From: Lachnospiraceae bacterium Zagget2
GTDB lineage: Bacteria; Bacillota; Clostridia; Lachnospirales; Lachnospiraceae
Assembly: GCA_001941045.1 (NCBI GenBank)
Contig: MSHD01000033.1
Location: 30,880 to 94,879, forward strand
Reading direction: 5' to 3'
Length of the DNA: 64,000 nucleotides
Both the position numbers and the translations under genes were made by a program. A model generated the notes under the pieces. It was not told the origin of the DNA. It searched no databases and was given only the letters and a program-made list of their open reading frames with translations. This document shows positions 1 through 7,978 of this stretch, in pieces. Position 1 is the first letter of the stretch; every line of letters starts with the position of its first letter.

Positions 1-2
1 CG

Positions 3-1244
3 GACCGTCTGAAAAAGACCAAGAGTGGTATCAAGCAGCTCATCATTCCCGGCATGCTCTTTGAAAATATGGGGATTATTTACCTCGGTCCGGTAGACGG
101 ACACGATATCGGCCGGATGTGCGATGTGTTCCGGCAGGCAAAGCGTTTTCAGGGGCCGGTGCTGATCCACGTTCTGACAAAGAAGGGCAAGGGCTACGAG
201 CCGGCGGAGCGCCATCCGGCGAGATTTCACGGGACGGCGCCCTTCGTGATCGAGACGGGCCTGCCCGCGCAGAAACAGAAAAAGGCGAATTACCAGGATG
301 TGTTCTCGACCTGCATGGTGAAGCTCGGAAAGCGAAATGAGAAGGTTGTGGCGATCACGGCGGCCATGCCGGACGGCACAGGTCTGAAACGCTTCAAAAA
401 TCTTTACCCGGAGCGTTTCTTTGATGTCGGTATCGCGGAGGAGCATGCGGTTACTTTCGCGGCGGGACTTGCGGCGGGAGGTATGCGGCCGGTCTTTGCG
501 GTCTATTCTTCCTTCCTGCAGAGGGCTTATGACCAGGTGCTGCACGATGTCTGTATTCAGAATCTGCCGGTTGTGTTCGCGATCGACCGCGCGGGCCTTG
601 TCGGCAGCGACGGCGAGACGCATCAGGGGATTTTTGATCTCTCCTATCTGTCCAGCATTCCGAATATGCATATCATGGCGCCGAAAAACAAGTGGGAGCT
701 GTCCGATATGCTGAAATTCGCGGTGGAGTTTGACGGGCCGATCGCCCTGCGCTACCCGAGGGGCGAGGCCTGGGACGGCCTGAAGGATTTTCGGAAACCG
801 GTTGCATACGGAAAGGGTGAGGTCCTTTACGAGGAGGAAGATATTGCGCTCCTTGCAGTGGGCAGTATGGTAAAGACAGCAGTGGAAGTACGGCATCTTC
901 TGAAAGAGACCGGTTACAGCTGCACGCTCGTGAACGCGCGCTTCGTGAAGCCGATCGACACGGAGGTTCTGAAAATGCTGTCAGAGGATCATAAGCTGTT
1001 TGTGACGCTGGAGGAAAATGTCTTAAGCGGCGGTTATGGAGAAAAAGTGCGCGATTACGTGCAGGAGCGGCTTCCGGGTGTAGAGGTGCTGAACATTGCG
1101 CTGCCGGACGCCTATGTCGAGCACGGCAGTGTGGAACTTCTGTACGAGGACGCAGGAATCGACGCACAGTCGGTGTATAAACGTGTGGTGGAGCGTTATA
1201 TTGCCTGTCTGGCGCGCCGGGATGTGCCGAAGGGAGGCGCATGA
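3..1244 (+). CDS. dxs: 1-deoxy-D-xylulose-5-phosphate synthase, C-terminal part
   Basis: This is the first enzyme of the MEP isoprenoid pathway, condensing pyruvate and glyceraldehyde-3-phosphate with thiamine diphosphate. The window begins inside the gene: the frame is open from base 3, ahead of the ATG at 54, and reads DRLKKTKSGIKQLIIPGMLF, the conserved stretch before the central domain. About one third of the protein is missing upstream. The visible part holds the pyrimidine-binding transketolase domain (GIAEEHAVTFAAGLA; DRAGLVGSDGETHQG) and the C-terminal transketolase domain. The stop overlaps the tlyA start (ATGA). A second MEP gene, ispD, lies at the other end of the window. Confidence 0.96.
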   Translation, partial: DRLKKTKSGIKQLIIPGMLFENMGIIYLGPVDGHDIGRMCDVFRQAKRFQGPVLIHVLTKKGKGYEPAERHPARFHGTAPFVIETGLPAQKQKKANYQDVFSTCMVKLGKRNEKVVAITAAMPDGTGLKRFKNLYPERFFDVGIAEEHAVTFAAGLAAGGMRPVFAVYSSFLQRAYDQVLHDVCIQNLPVVFAIDRAGLVGSDGETHQGIFDLSYLSSIPNMHIMAPKNKWELSDMLKFAVEFDGPIALRYPRGEAWDGLKDFRKPVAYGKGEVLYEEEDIALLAVGSMVKTAVEVRHLLKETGYSCTLVNARFVKPIDTEVLKMLSEDHKLFVTLEENVLSGGYGEKVRDYVQERLPGVEVLNIALPDAYVEHGSVELLYEDAGIDAQSVYKRVVERYIACLARRDVPKGGA

Positions 1245-2053
1245 TGCCGAAGACGAGACTGGATGTACTGCTGGTGGAGAGAGGGCTCGCTGAATCGCGG
1301 GAGAAGGCGAAGGCCGTCATCATGTCCGGAAATGTATTTGTGGACGGACAGCGGGAAGATAAGGCGGGAGCCTCCTTTTCAGAGCAGGTAAAGATCGAAG
1401 TCAAGGGCTCTCCCCTGAAATATGTGAGCCGCGGCGGGCTGAAGCTGGAGAAGGCGCTGGCAAATTTTGCTCTGTCCGTGGAGGGAAAGATCTGTATGGA
1501 TGTCGGTTCGTCGACGGGCGGTTTTACCGACTGCATGCTGCAGAATGGCGCGGCGAAGGTCTGGGCGGTGGACGTCGGGACCGGACAGCTCGCCTGGAAA
1601 CTCAGACAGGATGCGCGCGTAGTCTGTATGGAGCGGACAAATATCCGTTATGTCACGCGCGAGGACATTCCGGAACCGATTGGCTTCGCTTCGATCGATG
1701 TAGCTTTCATTTCACTTAAAAAGGTACTTGGCCCTGTAAAGGCGCTGCTGGCGCCGGACGGACAGGTTGTCGCCCTGATCAAACCGCAGTTTGAGGCGGG
1801 GCGGGAGCAGGTCGGGAAAAAAGGCGTTGTGCGCGATCCGGCCGTACATCTGCAGGTCGTCCGCGGAATCATGGACTTTGCCGCGGAGACGGGTTTTCGG
1901 ATTCTGGCGCTGGATTTTTCACCGATTAAAGGACCGGAGGGAAATATAGAGTATCTGCTTCATCTGGAAAATCAGGAGGAGGACAGCGTCTGCGCATCCC
2001 TGTTTATCGACCCGTCGGAGGTCGTGGAGCTGGCGCATAAGACGCTCGACTGA
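1241..2053 (+). CDS. tlyA: TlyA family rRNA methyltransferase / hemolysin-like protein
   Basis: The protein has an N-terminal S4 RNA-binding domain (RLDVLLVERGLAESREKAK, about residues 5-60) followed by an FtsJ-type SAM methyltransferase fold (VGSSTGGFTDCMLQNGA near residue 87). Family members 2'-O-methylate cytidines of rRNA; the hemolysin name is historical. At 270 residues it is full length. Two adjacent ATG codons are possible: 1241 overlaps the dxs stop, while 1244 has better spacing from the GGGAGG site. It belongs to the dxs-tlyA-nadK-argR-recN run typical of Clostridia. Confidence 0.92.
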   Translation: MMPKTRLDVLLVERGLAESREKAKAVIMSGNVFVDGQREDKAGASFSEQVKIEVKGSPLKYVSRGGLKLEKALANFALSVEGKICMDVGSSTGGFTDCMLQNGAAKVWAVDVGTGQLAWKLRQDARVVCMERTNIRYVTREDIPEPIGFASIDVAFISLKKVLGPVKALLAPDGQVVALIKPQFEAGREQVGKKGVVRDPAVHLQVVRGIMDFAAETGFRILALDFSPIKGPEGNIEYLLHLENQEEDSVCASLFIDPSEVVELAHKTLD

Positions 2054-2057
2054 TCTT

Positions 2058-2909
2058 ATGAAAACATTTTATATTATTGCGAACAGTGATAAGGAGGAAA
2101 GTCGGAAACTTTCCGGTGAGATTGCGGATTACCTGACCGCGCACGGTCAGCGCTGCCTGATCCGTACGAGAGGGGAATCCGGTGCAGCAAAGGATTACGA
2201 GCCGCCGATCGGCAGCGATGTGGATGGTATTCTTGTACTCGGCGGCGACGGTACGCTGCTGCGCGCCGCGAGGAATCTGTCCGATCGGAACATTCCGTTT
2301 CTCGGCGTCAACCTCGGACATCTCGGTTATCTGGCGGAGATAGAGCTGCACGGCCTCGGCGATGCGCTTGACAGGCTGATCGCGGGGGAGTACACGGTGG
2401 AAAACCGCATGATGCTCAGCGGAAATGTCTGTGTGAACGGAGAAATTACCGAGCGGGATATCGCGCTCAATGACATCGTGCTGAATCGCATGGGAACGCT
2501 GCGCGTGATTGATTACGAGGTCTATGTGAATGGTGAATATCTGAATTCTTTCACAGCGGACGGACTGATAGTCTCAACACCGACCGGTTCTACGGGCTAC
2601 AGTCTCTCCGCAGGCGGGCCGATCGTGTCTCCGACCGCTTCCATGCTGATCCTGACGCCGATCTGCCCGCATACCCTGAATTCGAGGAGCATCGTGTTTT
2701 CCGGCGAGGATCAGATCCGGATACAGATAGGAAAGGGACGACGCGGCGGCGATGATGAGGCTTTTGTGACTTTTGACGGAGATCACTATGTGCGGATGCG
2801 GACGGGGGACTATGTAGAGATCAGAAAGTCCCCGCGCATTACGAAAATCCTGAAAATCAGCCAGGTCAGCTTCCTGGAGGTGCTGCGCGACAAACTGAGC
2901 CGACAGTAA
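2058..2909 (+). CDS. nadK: NAD kinase
   Basis: Phosphorylates NAD to NADP. The signature GGDGTLLRAARNL is at about residues 59-71 and the second conserved block TPTGSTGYSLSAGGPI at about residues 175-190. The length of 283 residues is normal for Firmicutes. It starts four bases after the tlyA stop and is probably translated from the same message. Confidence 0.95.
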   Translation: MKTFYIIANSDKEESRKLSGEIADYLTAHGQRCLIRTRGESGAAKDYEPPIGSDVDGILVLGGDGTLLRAARNLSDRNIPFLGVNLGHLGYLAEIELHGLGDALDRLIAGEYTVENRMMLSGNVCVNGEITERDIALNDIVLNRMGTLRVIDYEVYVNGEYLNSFTADGLIVSTPTGSTGYSLSAGGPIVSPTASMLILTPICPHTLNSRSIVFSGEDQIRIQIGKGRRGGDDEAFVTFDGDHYVRMRTGDYVEIRKSPRITKILKISQVSFLEVLRDKLSRQ

Positions 2910-2931
2910 TGCCGCAGATGGAGGAGAATTC

Positions 2932-3384
2932 ATGAGACAAAAACGTCATGAGAAGATCATTGAGCTGATCGGAAAATATGATATCGAGACACAGGAGGAA
3001 CTGGCAGATCGCCTGCGCGATGCCGGTTTCCCGGCGACGCAGGCGACGGTATCGCGCGATATTCGCAGCCTCAAGCTTTCCAAGGTACCGGATCAGAACG
3101 GCCGGCAGAAATATGCGGCGGTAAGCGGTTCTGAGCGGCATCTGGCAGAGAAGTATGTCGGCGTCCTTAAAGAAGCCTATGTGTCTGTTGATTATGCGGG
3201 AAACCTTCTCGTCATCAAGACGGTGTCCGGTATGGCGATGGCCGCCGCGACCGCGCTCGACAATCTCGGACTCGCTGAAGTCGTCGGCTGCATTGCGGGG
3301 GATGATACGATCTTCTGCGCTGTCCGTACGATGGAGGCCGCGCCGCTCTTGATGGAGGAACTGAGGAAAATCGTGGAGGAATGA
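2932..3384 (+). CDS. argR: Arginine repressor ArgR
   Basis: Arginine-responsive regulator of arginine biosynthesis and catabolism. The N-terminal winged helix (RHEKIIELIGKYDIETQEEL; ATVSRDIRSLKL) and the C-terminal arginine-binding and hexamerisation domain (GNLLVIKTVSGMA; GCIAGDDTIFCAVR) are both present. The length of 150 residues is standard. A good GGAGG site precedes the ATG. In many Clostridia argR sits next to recN as here. Confidence 0.95.
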   Translation: MRQKRHEKIIELIGKYDIETQEELADRLRDAGFPATQATVSRDIRSLKLSKVPDQNGRQKYAAVSGSERHLAEKYVGVLKEAYVSVDYAGNLLVIKTVSGMAMAAATALDNLGLAEVVGCIAGDDTIFCAVRTMEAAPLLMEELRKIVEE

Positions 3385-3387
3385 CCT

Positions 3388-5076
3388 ATGCTGCTTCAGC
3401 TTCATGTAAAGAACCTTGCCCTGATCCGGGAGGCCGAGATCGACTTTTCGGAGGGACTTAACATTCTGACCGGCGAGACCGGCGCAGGCAAATCGCTGCT
3501 GCTTGGCGGGATGACGATGGCGCTCGGCGGAAAAGTCTCGCGTCAGATGCTGCGCGAAGGAGCGGACTACGCACTCGCGGAGCTCATTTTTACCACAGAT
3601 CGGCCGGAGCTTCTGAAAAAGCTGGAGGAGCTCGACATTCCTGCAGAAGACGGGCAGGTCATTCTGTCGCGCAGGTTGTCCGGAAACCGCAGCGTCTGCC
3701 GCCTGAACGGGGAAACGGTAAGCGCTTCAACGCTTCGCGAAGTTTCTTCCCTTCTGATCGATATTCATGGCCAGCACGAGCATCAATCCCTGTTAAACAA
3801 GAAAAAACATCTCGAGATTCTTGATCTCTATGCCGGCGAGCGCCTCTCGCCCTGCCTGAAAACCCTGAAAGAGAGCTGGGACGAATGCCGTGCACTGAGA
3901 AAATCACTCGATGAGACCGGTCTTGATGAGGCGGAGCGTCTGCGTGAGCAGTCTCTGCTCACATATGAGATCCGGGAGATTGAGGAGGCTCACCTCACGG
4001 ACGGCGAGGACGAAATGCTCGAACAGACTTACCGGCGCATGGTGAACAGCCGTCGGATCATGGAATCGCTGGGAATCGTGAGGCAGCTCTGTGAGGAGGA
4101 TGAAGGCAGCGCTTCCGAATTGACCGGGCGGGCCTGTAAGGAGCTGAACACGGCTCTGCAATATGATGAGGAACTGGCTTCGCTCGCGGAGCAGCTGGGT
4201 GAAGTCGATGCGCTTCTGGCGGATTTTGGCCGGGAGCTTTCGCAGTACATGGAGTCGATGGAATTCTCCGAGCAGGATTTTCATGAGACAGAAGATCGCC
4301 TGAACCTGATCAACCACCTGAAGGCGAAATATGGCCGCACGGTAGCAGCTATCCTCGCGTCTGCGAAGGAGAAACAGGAACGTCTCGACTTTCTTCAGAA
4401 CATCGAACAGCGCAGGAGTGAGCTTGAGGAGAGCTATACGCAGGCGAAGAAGAAACTTGATGTCAATTGTAAGACAGTGCACGAAATCCGTACACAGGCA
4501 GCGCGGGAACTTTCCAGGCGGATGATCAAAGAGCTCAAAGAACTCAATTTTCTTGATGTAAGTTTTGAAATTGCAGTGAAGGAGACCGGCGAGCCTTCGG
4601 CCCTTGGCTGGGACGATGTGGAATTCCTGATTTCCACCAATCCGGGAGAGGAGCTGATGCCGCTTGCCCGGATCGCATCCGGCGGAGAGCTCTCACGCGT
4701 CATGCTTGCGATCAAGACCGTACTGGCTGACCAGGATGCGATCGACACCGTCGTCTTTGATGAGATTGACGCCGGAATCAGCGGCCGGACTGCCCAGAGG
4801 GTTTCTGAAAAGCTGGCGGCAATCGGTCGCAATCGCCAGGTCATCTGTATCACCCATCTGGCGCAGATCGCCGCGATGGCGGACAGCCATTATCTGATTG
4901 AAAAGAACGCGGAAGGCGGCGGTACCACGACGCATATCCGGCTTCTTGCGGGTGATGAAGTGACGGAGGAGCTCGCCCGCATTCTGGGAGGAGCCGAGAT
5001 CACCGACGCGGTGCGCGATAACGCCCGTGAGATGAAACTGCTGGCAGAGCAGTTCAAAGGAAAGACTTTCCAGTAA
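3388..5076 (+). CDS. recN: DNA repair protein RecN
   Basis: SMC-like ATPase involved in double-strand break repair. The Walker A motif TGETGAGKSLLLGGM lies near residue 30, a long central coiled coil covers roughly residues 150-380, and the C-terminal half carries the ABC signature (ASGGELSRVMLAI) and Walker B (TVVFDEIDAGISG). The length of 562 residues is typical. It starts four bases after argR with a GGAGG site. Confidence 0.96.
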   Translation: MLLQLHVKNLALIREAEIDFSEGLNILTGETGAGKSLLLGGMTMALGGKVSRQMLREGADYALAELIFTTDRPELLKKLEELDIPAEDGQVILSRRLSGNRSVCRLNGETVSASTLREVSSLLIDIHGQHEHQSLLNKKKHLEILDLYAGERLSPCLKTLKESWDECRALRKSLDETGLDEAERLREQSLLTYEIREIEEAHLTDGEDEMLEQTYRRMVNSRRIMESLGIVRQLCEEDEGSASELTGRACKELNTALQYDEELASLAEQLGEVDALLADFGRELSQYMESMEFSEQDFHETEDRLNLINHLKAKYGRTVAAILASAKEKQERLDFLQNIEQRRSELEESYTQAKKKLDVNCKTVHEIRTQAARELSRRMIKELKELNFLDVSFEIAVKETGEPSALGWDDVEFLISTNPGEELMPLARIASGGELSRVMLAIKTVLADQDAIDTVVFDEIDAGISGRTAQRVSEKLAAIGRNRQVICITHLAQIAAMADSHYLIEKNAEGGGTTTHIRLLAGDEVTEELARILGGAEITDAVRDNAREMKLLAEQFKGKTFQ

Positions 5077-5112
5077 CATTTCTGTCAAACATGCAGACAC
5101 TACCTGCAGATA

Positions 5113-5140
5113 CGCCCGCGCGCACTTTTCGGCGCGGGCG
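5113..5140 (+). other. GC-rich hairpin between recN and spoIVB
   Basis: A perfect 9-bp stem (CGCCCGCGC and GCGCGGGCG) with a 10-base loop. No T-run follows, so it is not a standard intrinsic terminator; it may stabilise the recN mRNA end or shield the spoIVB ribosome binding region. Confidence 0.5.
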
Positions 5141-5167
5141 TCCAGCAAGCGTGAAAGGTGTGGCTGC

Positions 5168-6283
5168 ATGAGACGTCGCAGAATCTATCGGATCAGCCTG
5201 ATTCTGGCTCTGATCCTTTCCATATTGACATTATGTGTATACAGCGCCTGGTATATGAAAACACAGGTACCCGATGTGATCCGCATCGGCTACGGCGATG
5301 AACAGATCCTGAACCTGGGTCTCAAAGAAGTGTCGGTGCAGGCCGTGGAGCGTGCGAGCGTGATACCGGGCGGCGTGCCGATTGGCGTTTATCTTGAGAC
5401 ACGCGGCGTCTATGTAGTCGGTACTTCGGAGGGAGCCTCGGCGGATGGACTTATGCGCGAACCGGCTTTGCAGATTGTAAAAGCCGGCGATTATATTCTG
5501 GCAGTTAACGGGAAGCCGGTGGAGGACAAGGACGAGCTGATCGCCTGTATTCAGGCAAATAAAACGGAAACAATGGTTCTGAAGCTGAATCGTGGCGGGG
5601 AGGAGCTTAAGGTGCGCTTAAACGCGGTGCAGACGGATGTGGGCGACTATAAGCTTGGCATCTGGGTGAAGGACGATATCCAGGGTATCGGCACGCTGAC
5701 TTACATGACATCAGACGGCTCTTTTGGTGCGCTTGGGCATGGTATCACGGATTCCGATACCGGTGAGCTGCTCGATGCCGCGGGCGGTTCTCTCTATGAT
5801 ACGACGATTCTTGATATTGTAAAGGGCGTTCGCGGCACGCCCGGCGAGCTGAGCGGCTCGATCACCTACTCGGAACGCCATGTTCGCGGGACGATTCTTC
5901 AGAATACACAGGCCGGTATCTTTGGGGAGGCCGACGGGATTCTGGCCGGGGAGCTTGGCAGCGAGACGGTCGAGGTTGCGTTCAGGCAGGAGGTCGAAAC
6001 CGGAACGGCAGTCCTTCGCAGCGCAGTCTCAGGCGAGCTGAAGGATTATGAGATCGAGATCACGGAGGTCCGGCTGAATGAGAGCGATGTAAACAAGGGC
6101 ATGGTGTTCCGTGTGACCGACCAGGAGCTTCTTGAACTGACCGGCGGTGTCATCCAGGGCATGTCCGGAAGTCCGATTCTGCAGAACGGGCGCCTTATCG
6201 GAGCCGTCACACACGTTTTCGTCAATGAACCTGCAAAGGGCTATGCGATCTTTGCGGAGACAATGGTGAGCGCGGCGGAATGA
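5168..6283 (+). CDS. spoIVB: Stage IV sporulation protein B, PDZ serine peptidase
   Basis: SpoIVB is a secreted signalling protease (family S55) that activates pro-sigma-K processing from the forespore side. An N-terminal membrane anchor (residues 5-30), a PDZ domain (about residues 85-150) and the S55 domain are visible, with the histidine in ALGHGITD and the nucleophile in GMSGSPIL. The length of 371 residues is somewhat shorter than the Bacillus protein. Its position after recN is conserved in Clostridia, but spo0A, the usual next gene, is absent here. Confidence 0.93.
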   Translation: MRRRRIYRISLILALILSILTLCVYSAWYMKTQVPDVIRIGYGDEQILNLGLKEVSVQAVERASVIPGGVPIGVYLETRGVYVVGTSEGASADGLMREPALQIVKAGDYILAVNGKPVEDKDELIACIQANKTETMVLKLNRGGEELKVRLNAVQTDVGDYKLGIWVKDDIQGIGTLTYMTSDGSFGALGHGITDSDTGELLDAAGGSLYDTTILDIVKGVRGTPGELSGSITYSERHVRGTILQNTQAGIFGEADGILAGELGSETVEVAFRQEVETGTAVLRSAVSGELKDYEIEITEVRLNESDVNKGMVFRVTDQELLELTGGVIQGMSGSPILQNGRLIGAVTHVFVNEPAKGYAIFAETMVSAAE

Positions 6284-6287
6284 AACA

Positions 6288-6316
6288 TTGACAAATGACT
6301 CTCTATATGTTATAAA
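6288..6316 (+). promoter_or_regulatory. Sigma-A promoter of the NlpC/P60 gene
   Basis: TTGACA (6288-6293), 17 bases, TATAAA (6311-6316). It lies directly after the spoIVB stop and about 50 bases before the start of the hydrolase gene. Confidence 0.85.
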
Positions 6317-6366
6317 ATTGTTTGGGAATTGTAACAAGTTTATAACAAATCTGCAGAGGTGTATTG

Positions 6367-7425
6367 ATGAGAGATCATTGGAATAGAATTATGGTGAAGG
6401 GAATGGCTGCGGTTCTCACGGGGACGATACTGATTGCAGCGCCGACACTGGACGCACAGGCCTCCGGTGCTCTGGGCAGCAGCACGACGATCGGCATCAC
6501 CGGACAGCTCGCCCAGGCGGAGAGCGTGGAGGCGGTTGAGAATGCGATAAGCGAAGCGTTTCTGACTTCGTTTGGACTGAACGGTTACAGCAATCTTGGG
6601 ATTGTTGTTGTATCGGAAGGAAAGGTGAATATCCGCGACAGTGCGTCGACGGACGGCAAGATCGTCGGCAAGATCGGAAATGAGGCCGGCTGTGATGTCA
6701 TTGCCACGAGCGAGGACGGTGAGTGGCTTCAGATAAAATCCGGGGAAGTAGAGGGTTACATCAAGGCTGAGTATGTACTGACCGGCAGCGAAGCGCTGGA
6801 CAAGGCATCCTCCCTTCTGAAGACGGTTGCGGAAGTGACGACAGATGGTCTGCGTGTTCGGACAGAGCCGGACATGGACAGTGCGATTCTCGATATCGTC
6901 GGCAGCGGTCAGAGCTTCGATGTGGTTGAGGAGCTCGATGAGTGGGTGAAGATTGACCTTGACGGTGAGGACGGATACATTTATAAGGAATATGTGGAGG
7001 TCGGCGCGAAGCTGGATGAGGCGCTGACGATTTCAGAGGTGCTTTATGGCGAGGGCGTGTCGGACGTTCGCGTGGCGATCGCCGACTTTGCAAAGCAGTA
7101 TATCGGCAACCGATATGTGTGGGGCGGCACGAGTCTGACCAAGGGTGCGGATTGCTCGGGCTTTGTGCTGGCTGTGTTCCGGAATTTCGGGATCAGTCTG
7201 CCGCACTCCTCCAGGGCGCAGGCGAACTGCGGCACGAAGATCAGCCTTTCCGATCTGAAGCCGGGTGATCTGGTATTCTATGGGAGTCGTTCCAGCATCA
7301 ACCATGTGGCGATCTACGCCGGTGGCGGCCAGGTCGTTCACGCCAGCAACGAGCGCGTCGGCATCACGATTTCGAGTCTTTATTACCGTACTCCGGTGAA
7401 GGCTGTCCGGATTATAAATGATTGA
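6367..7425 (+). CDS. Secreted SH3-domain NlpC/P60 cell-wall hydrolase
   Basis: Probable peptidoglycan endopeptidase. It has a signal peptide (KGMAAVLTGTILIAAPTLDAQA), two bacterial SH3 domains (about residues 80-140 and 155-215; GKVNIRDSAS and DGLRVRTEPD), and a C-terminal NlpC/P60 domain with the catalytic cysteine in GADCSGFVL and the histidine in INHVAIYAG. The ORF track starts at a TTG (6364); the ATG at 6367 is six bases after the AGGTG site and is preferred, giving 352 residues. It has its own strong promoter. Related hydrolases act in growth or spore germination; the role here is not known. Confidence 0.9.
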   Translation: MRDHWNRIMVKGMAAVLTGTILIAAPTLDAQASGALGSSTTIGITGQLAQAESVEAVENAISEAFLTSFGLNGYSNLGIVVVSEGKVNIRDSASTDGKIVGKIGNEAGCDVIATSEDGEWLQIKSGEVEGYIKAEYVLTGSEALDKASSLLKTVAEVTTDGLRVRTEPDMDSAILDIVGSGQSFDVVEELDEWVKIDLDGEDGYIYKEYVEVGAKLDEALTISEVLYGEGVSDVRVAIADFAKQYIGNRYVWGGTSLTKGADCSGFVLAVFRNFGISLPHSSRAQANCGTKISLSDLKPGDLVFYGSRSSINHVAIYAGGGQVVHASNERVGITISSLYYRTPVKAVRIIND

Positions 7426-7450
7426 CAAAGCGGATTGTTTGTGCTAGAGT
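7422..7450 (+). promoter_or_regulatory. Sigma-A promoter of rpsO
   Basis: TTGACA (7422-7427), 17 bases, TAGAGT (7445-7450). The -35 box overlaps the stop codon of the preceding hydrolase gene. Confidence 0.8.
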
Positions 7451-7467
7451 AGTGAAGCATGATTTCA

Positions 7468-7515
7468 GCCGTCATTCAGGGTCTGGAACACTCCGACCGT
7501 CCCTTAATGACAGGC
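7468..7515 (+). promoter_or_regulatory. Structured leader of rpsO, candidate S15 autoregulatory element
   Basis: The leader folds into a hairpin: GTCATT (7471-7476) pairs with AATGAC (7506-7511) and the inner AGGG with CCCT, enclosing a GGTC/GACC element. S15 is known to repress its own mRNA by binding structured leaders in several bacteria; that this leader works so is an inference. Confidence 0.45.
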
Positions 7516-7542
7516 GTTTAGAAGAACAGGAGGAAAAACACG

Positions 7543-7809
7543 ATGATTTCTAAGGAAAAGAAGCAGGCGATTATCGCCGAGTATGGTCGCAGCGAGGGAG
7601 ACACCGGTTCACCGGAGGTGCAGGTGGCACTTCTGACGGCGAGGATTCAGGAGCTCACTGAGCACCTGAAGGTGAATCACAAGGATCACCATTCCAGAAG
7701 AGGACTTCTGAAGATGGTCGGACAGAGACGCGCAATGCTGGCGTATCTGAAAGAGAAGGATATCGAGAGATATCGTGCACTGATCGCGAAATTAGGTTTG
7801 AGAAAGTAA
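7543..7809 (+). CDS. rpsO: 30S ribosomal protein S15
   Basis: Small-subunit protein that binds 16S rRNA early in assembly. The 88-residue sequence contains the family hallmarks [33 protein letters not shown] and [14 protein letters not shown]. It has its own promoter, an AGGAGG site and a terminator, and is followed by pnp as in many bacteria. Confidence 0.98.
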   Translation: MISKEKKQAIIAEYGRSEGDTGSPEVQVALLTARIQELTEHLKVNHKDHHSRRGLLKMVGQRRAMLAYLKEKDIERYRALIAKLGLRK

Positions 7810-7817
7810 AAGGCCAT

Positions 7818-7846
7818 AGGGCGGAGAGCTTCTCCGCCCTGTTTTT
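7818..7846 (+). terminator. Intrinsic terminator of rpsO
   Basis: A 10-bp stem AGGGCGGAGA / TCTCCGCCCT with a three-base loop, followed by GTTTTT. Confidence 0.9.
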
Positions 7847-7860
7847 CGTAGCGTCTGTCG

Positions 7861-7942
7861 GCGGAAGATATTTTCCGAGACCACTGAAAAGCGCAGAACG
7901 CGGCGCCGTTCCGCGTTTTTCAGTAGTTTCGGTATCTTCCGC
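7861..7942 (+). promoter_or_regulatory. Long imperfect hairpin in the pnp leader
   Basis: An 82-base inverted repeat lies between the rpsO terminator and pnp. The base pairs GCGGAAGATA with TATCTTCCGC; after a four-base bulge a further 16 positions (7875-7890 with 7917-7932) pair with one mismatch and one G-U; an inner ACGCG/CGCGT stem follows. In Escherichia coli a long double-stranded pnp leader at the same place is cut by RNase III and allows PNPase to control itself. A similar role here is inferred from position and shape. Confidence 0.6.
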
Positions 7943-7978
7943 TAAAGATATATGATTTTCAGAAAGGAGATACGAAAC

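Noticed and set aside
5113-5140. Intrinsic terminator after recN
   Set aside because: The stem is perfect, but no T-run follows; it is listed only as a hairpin.
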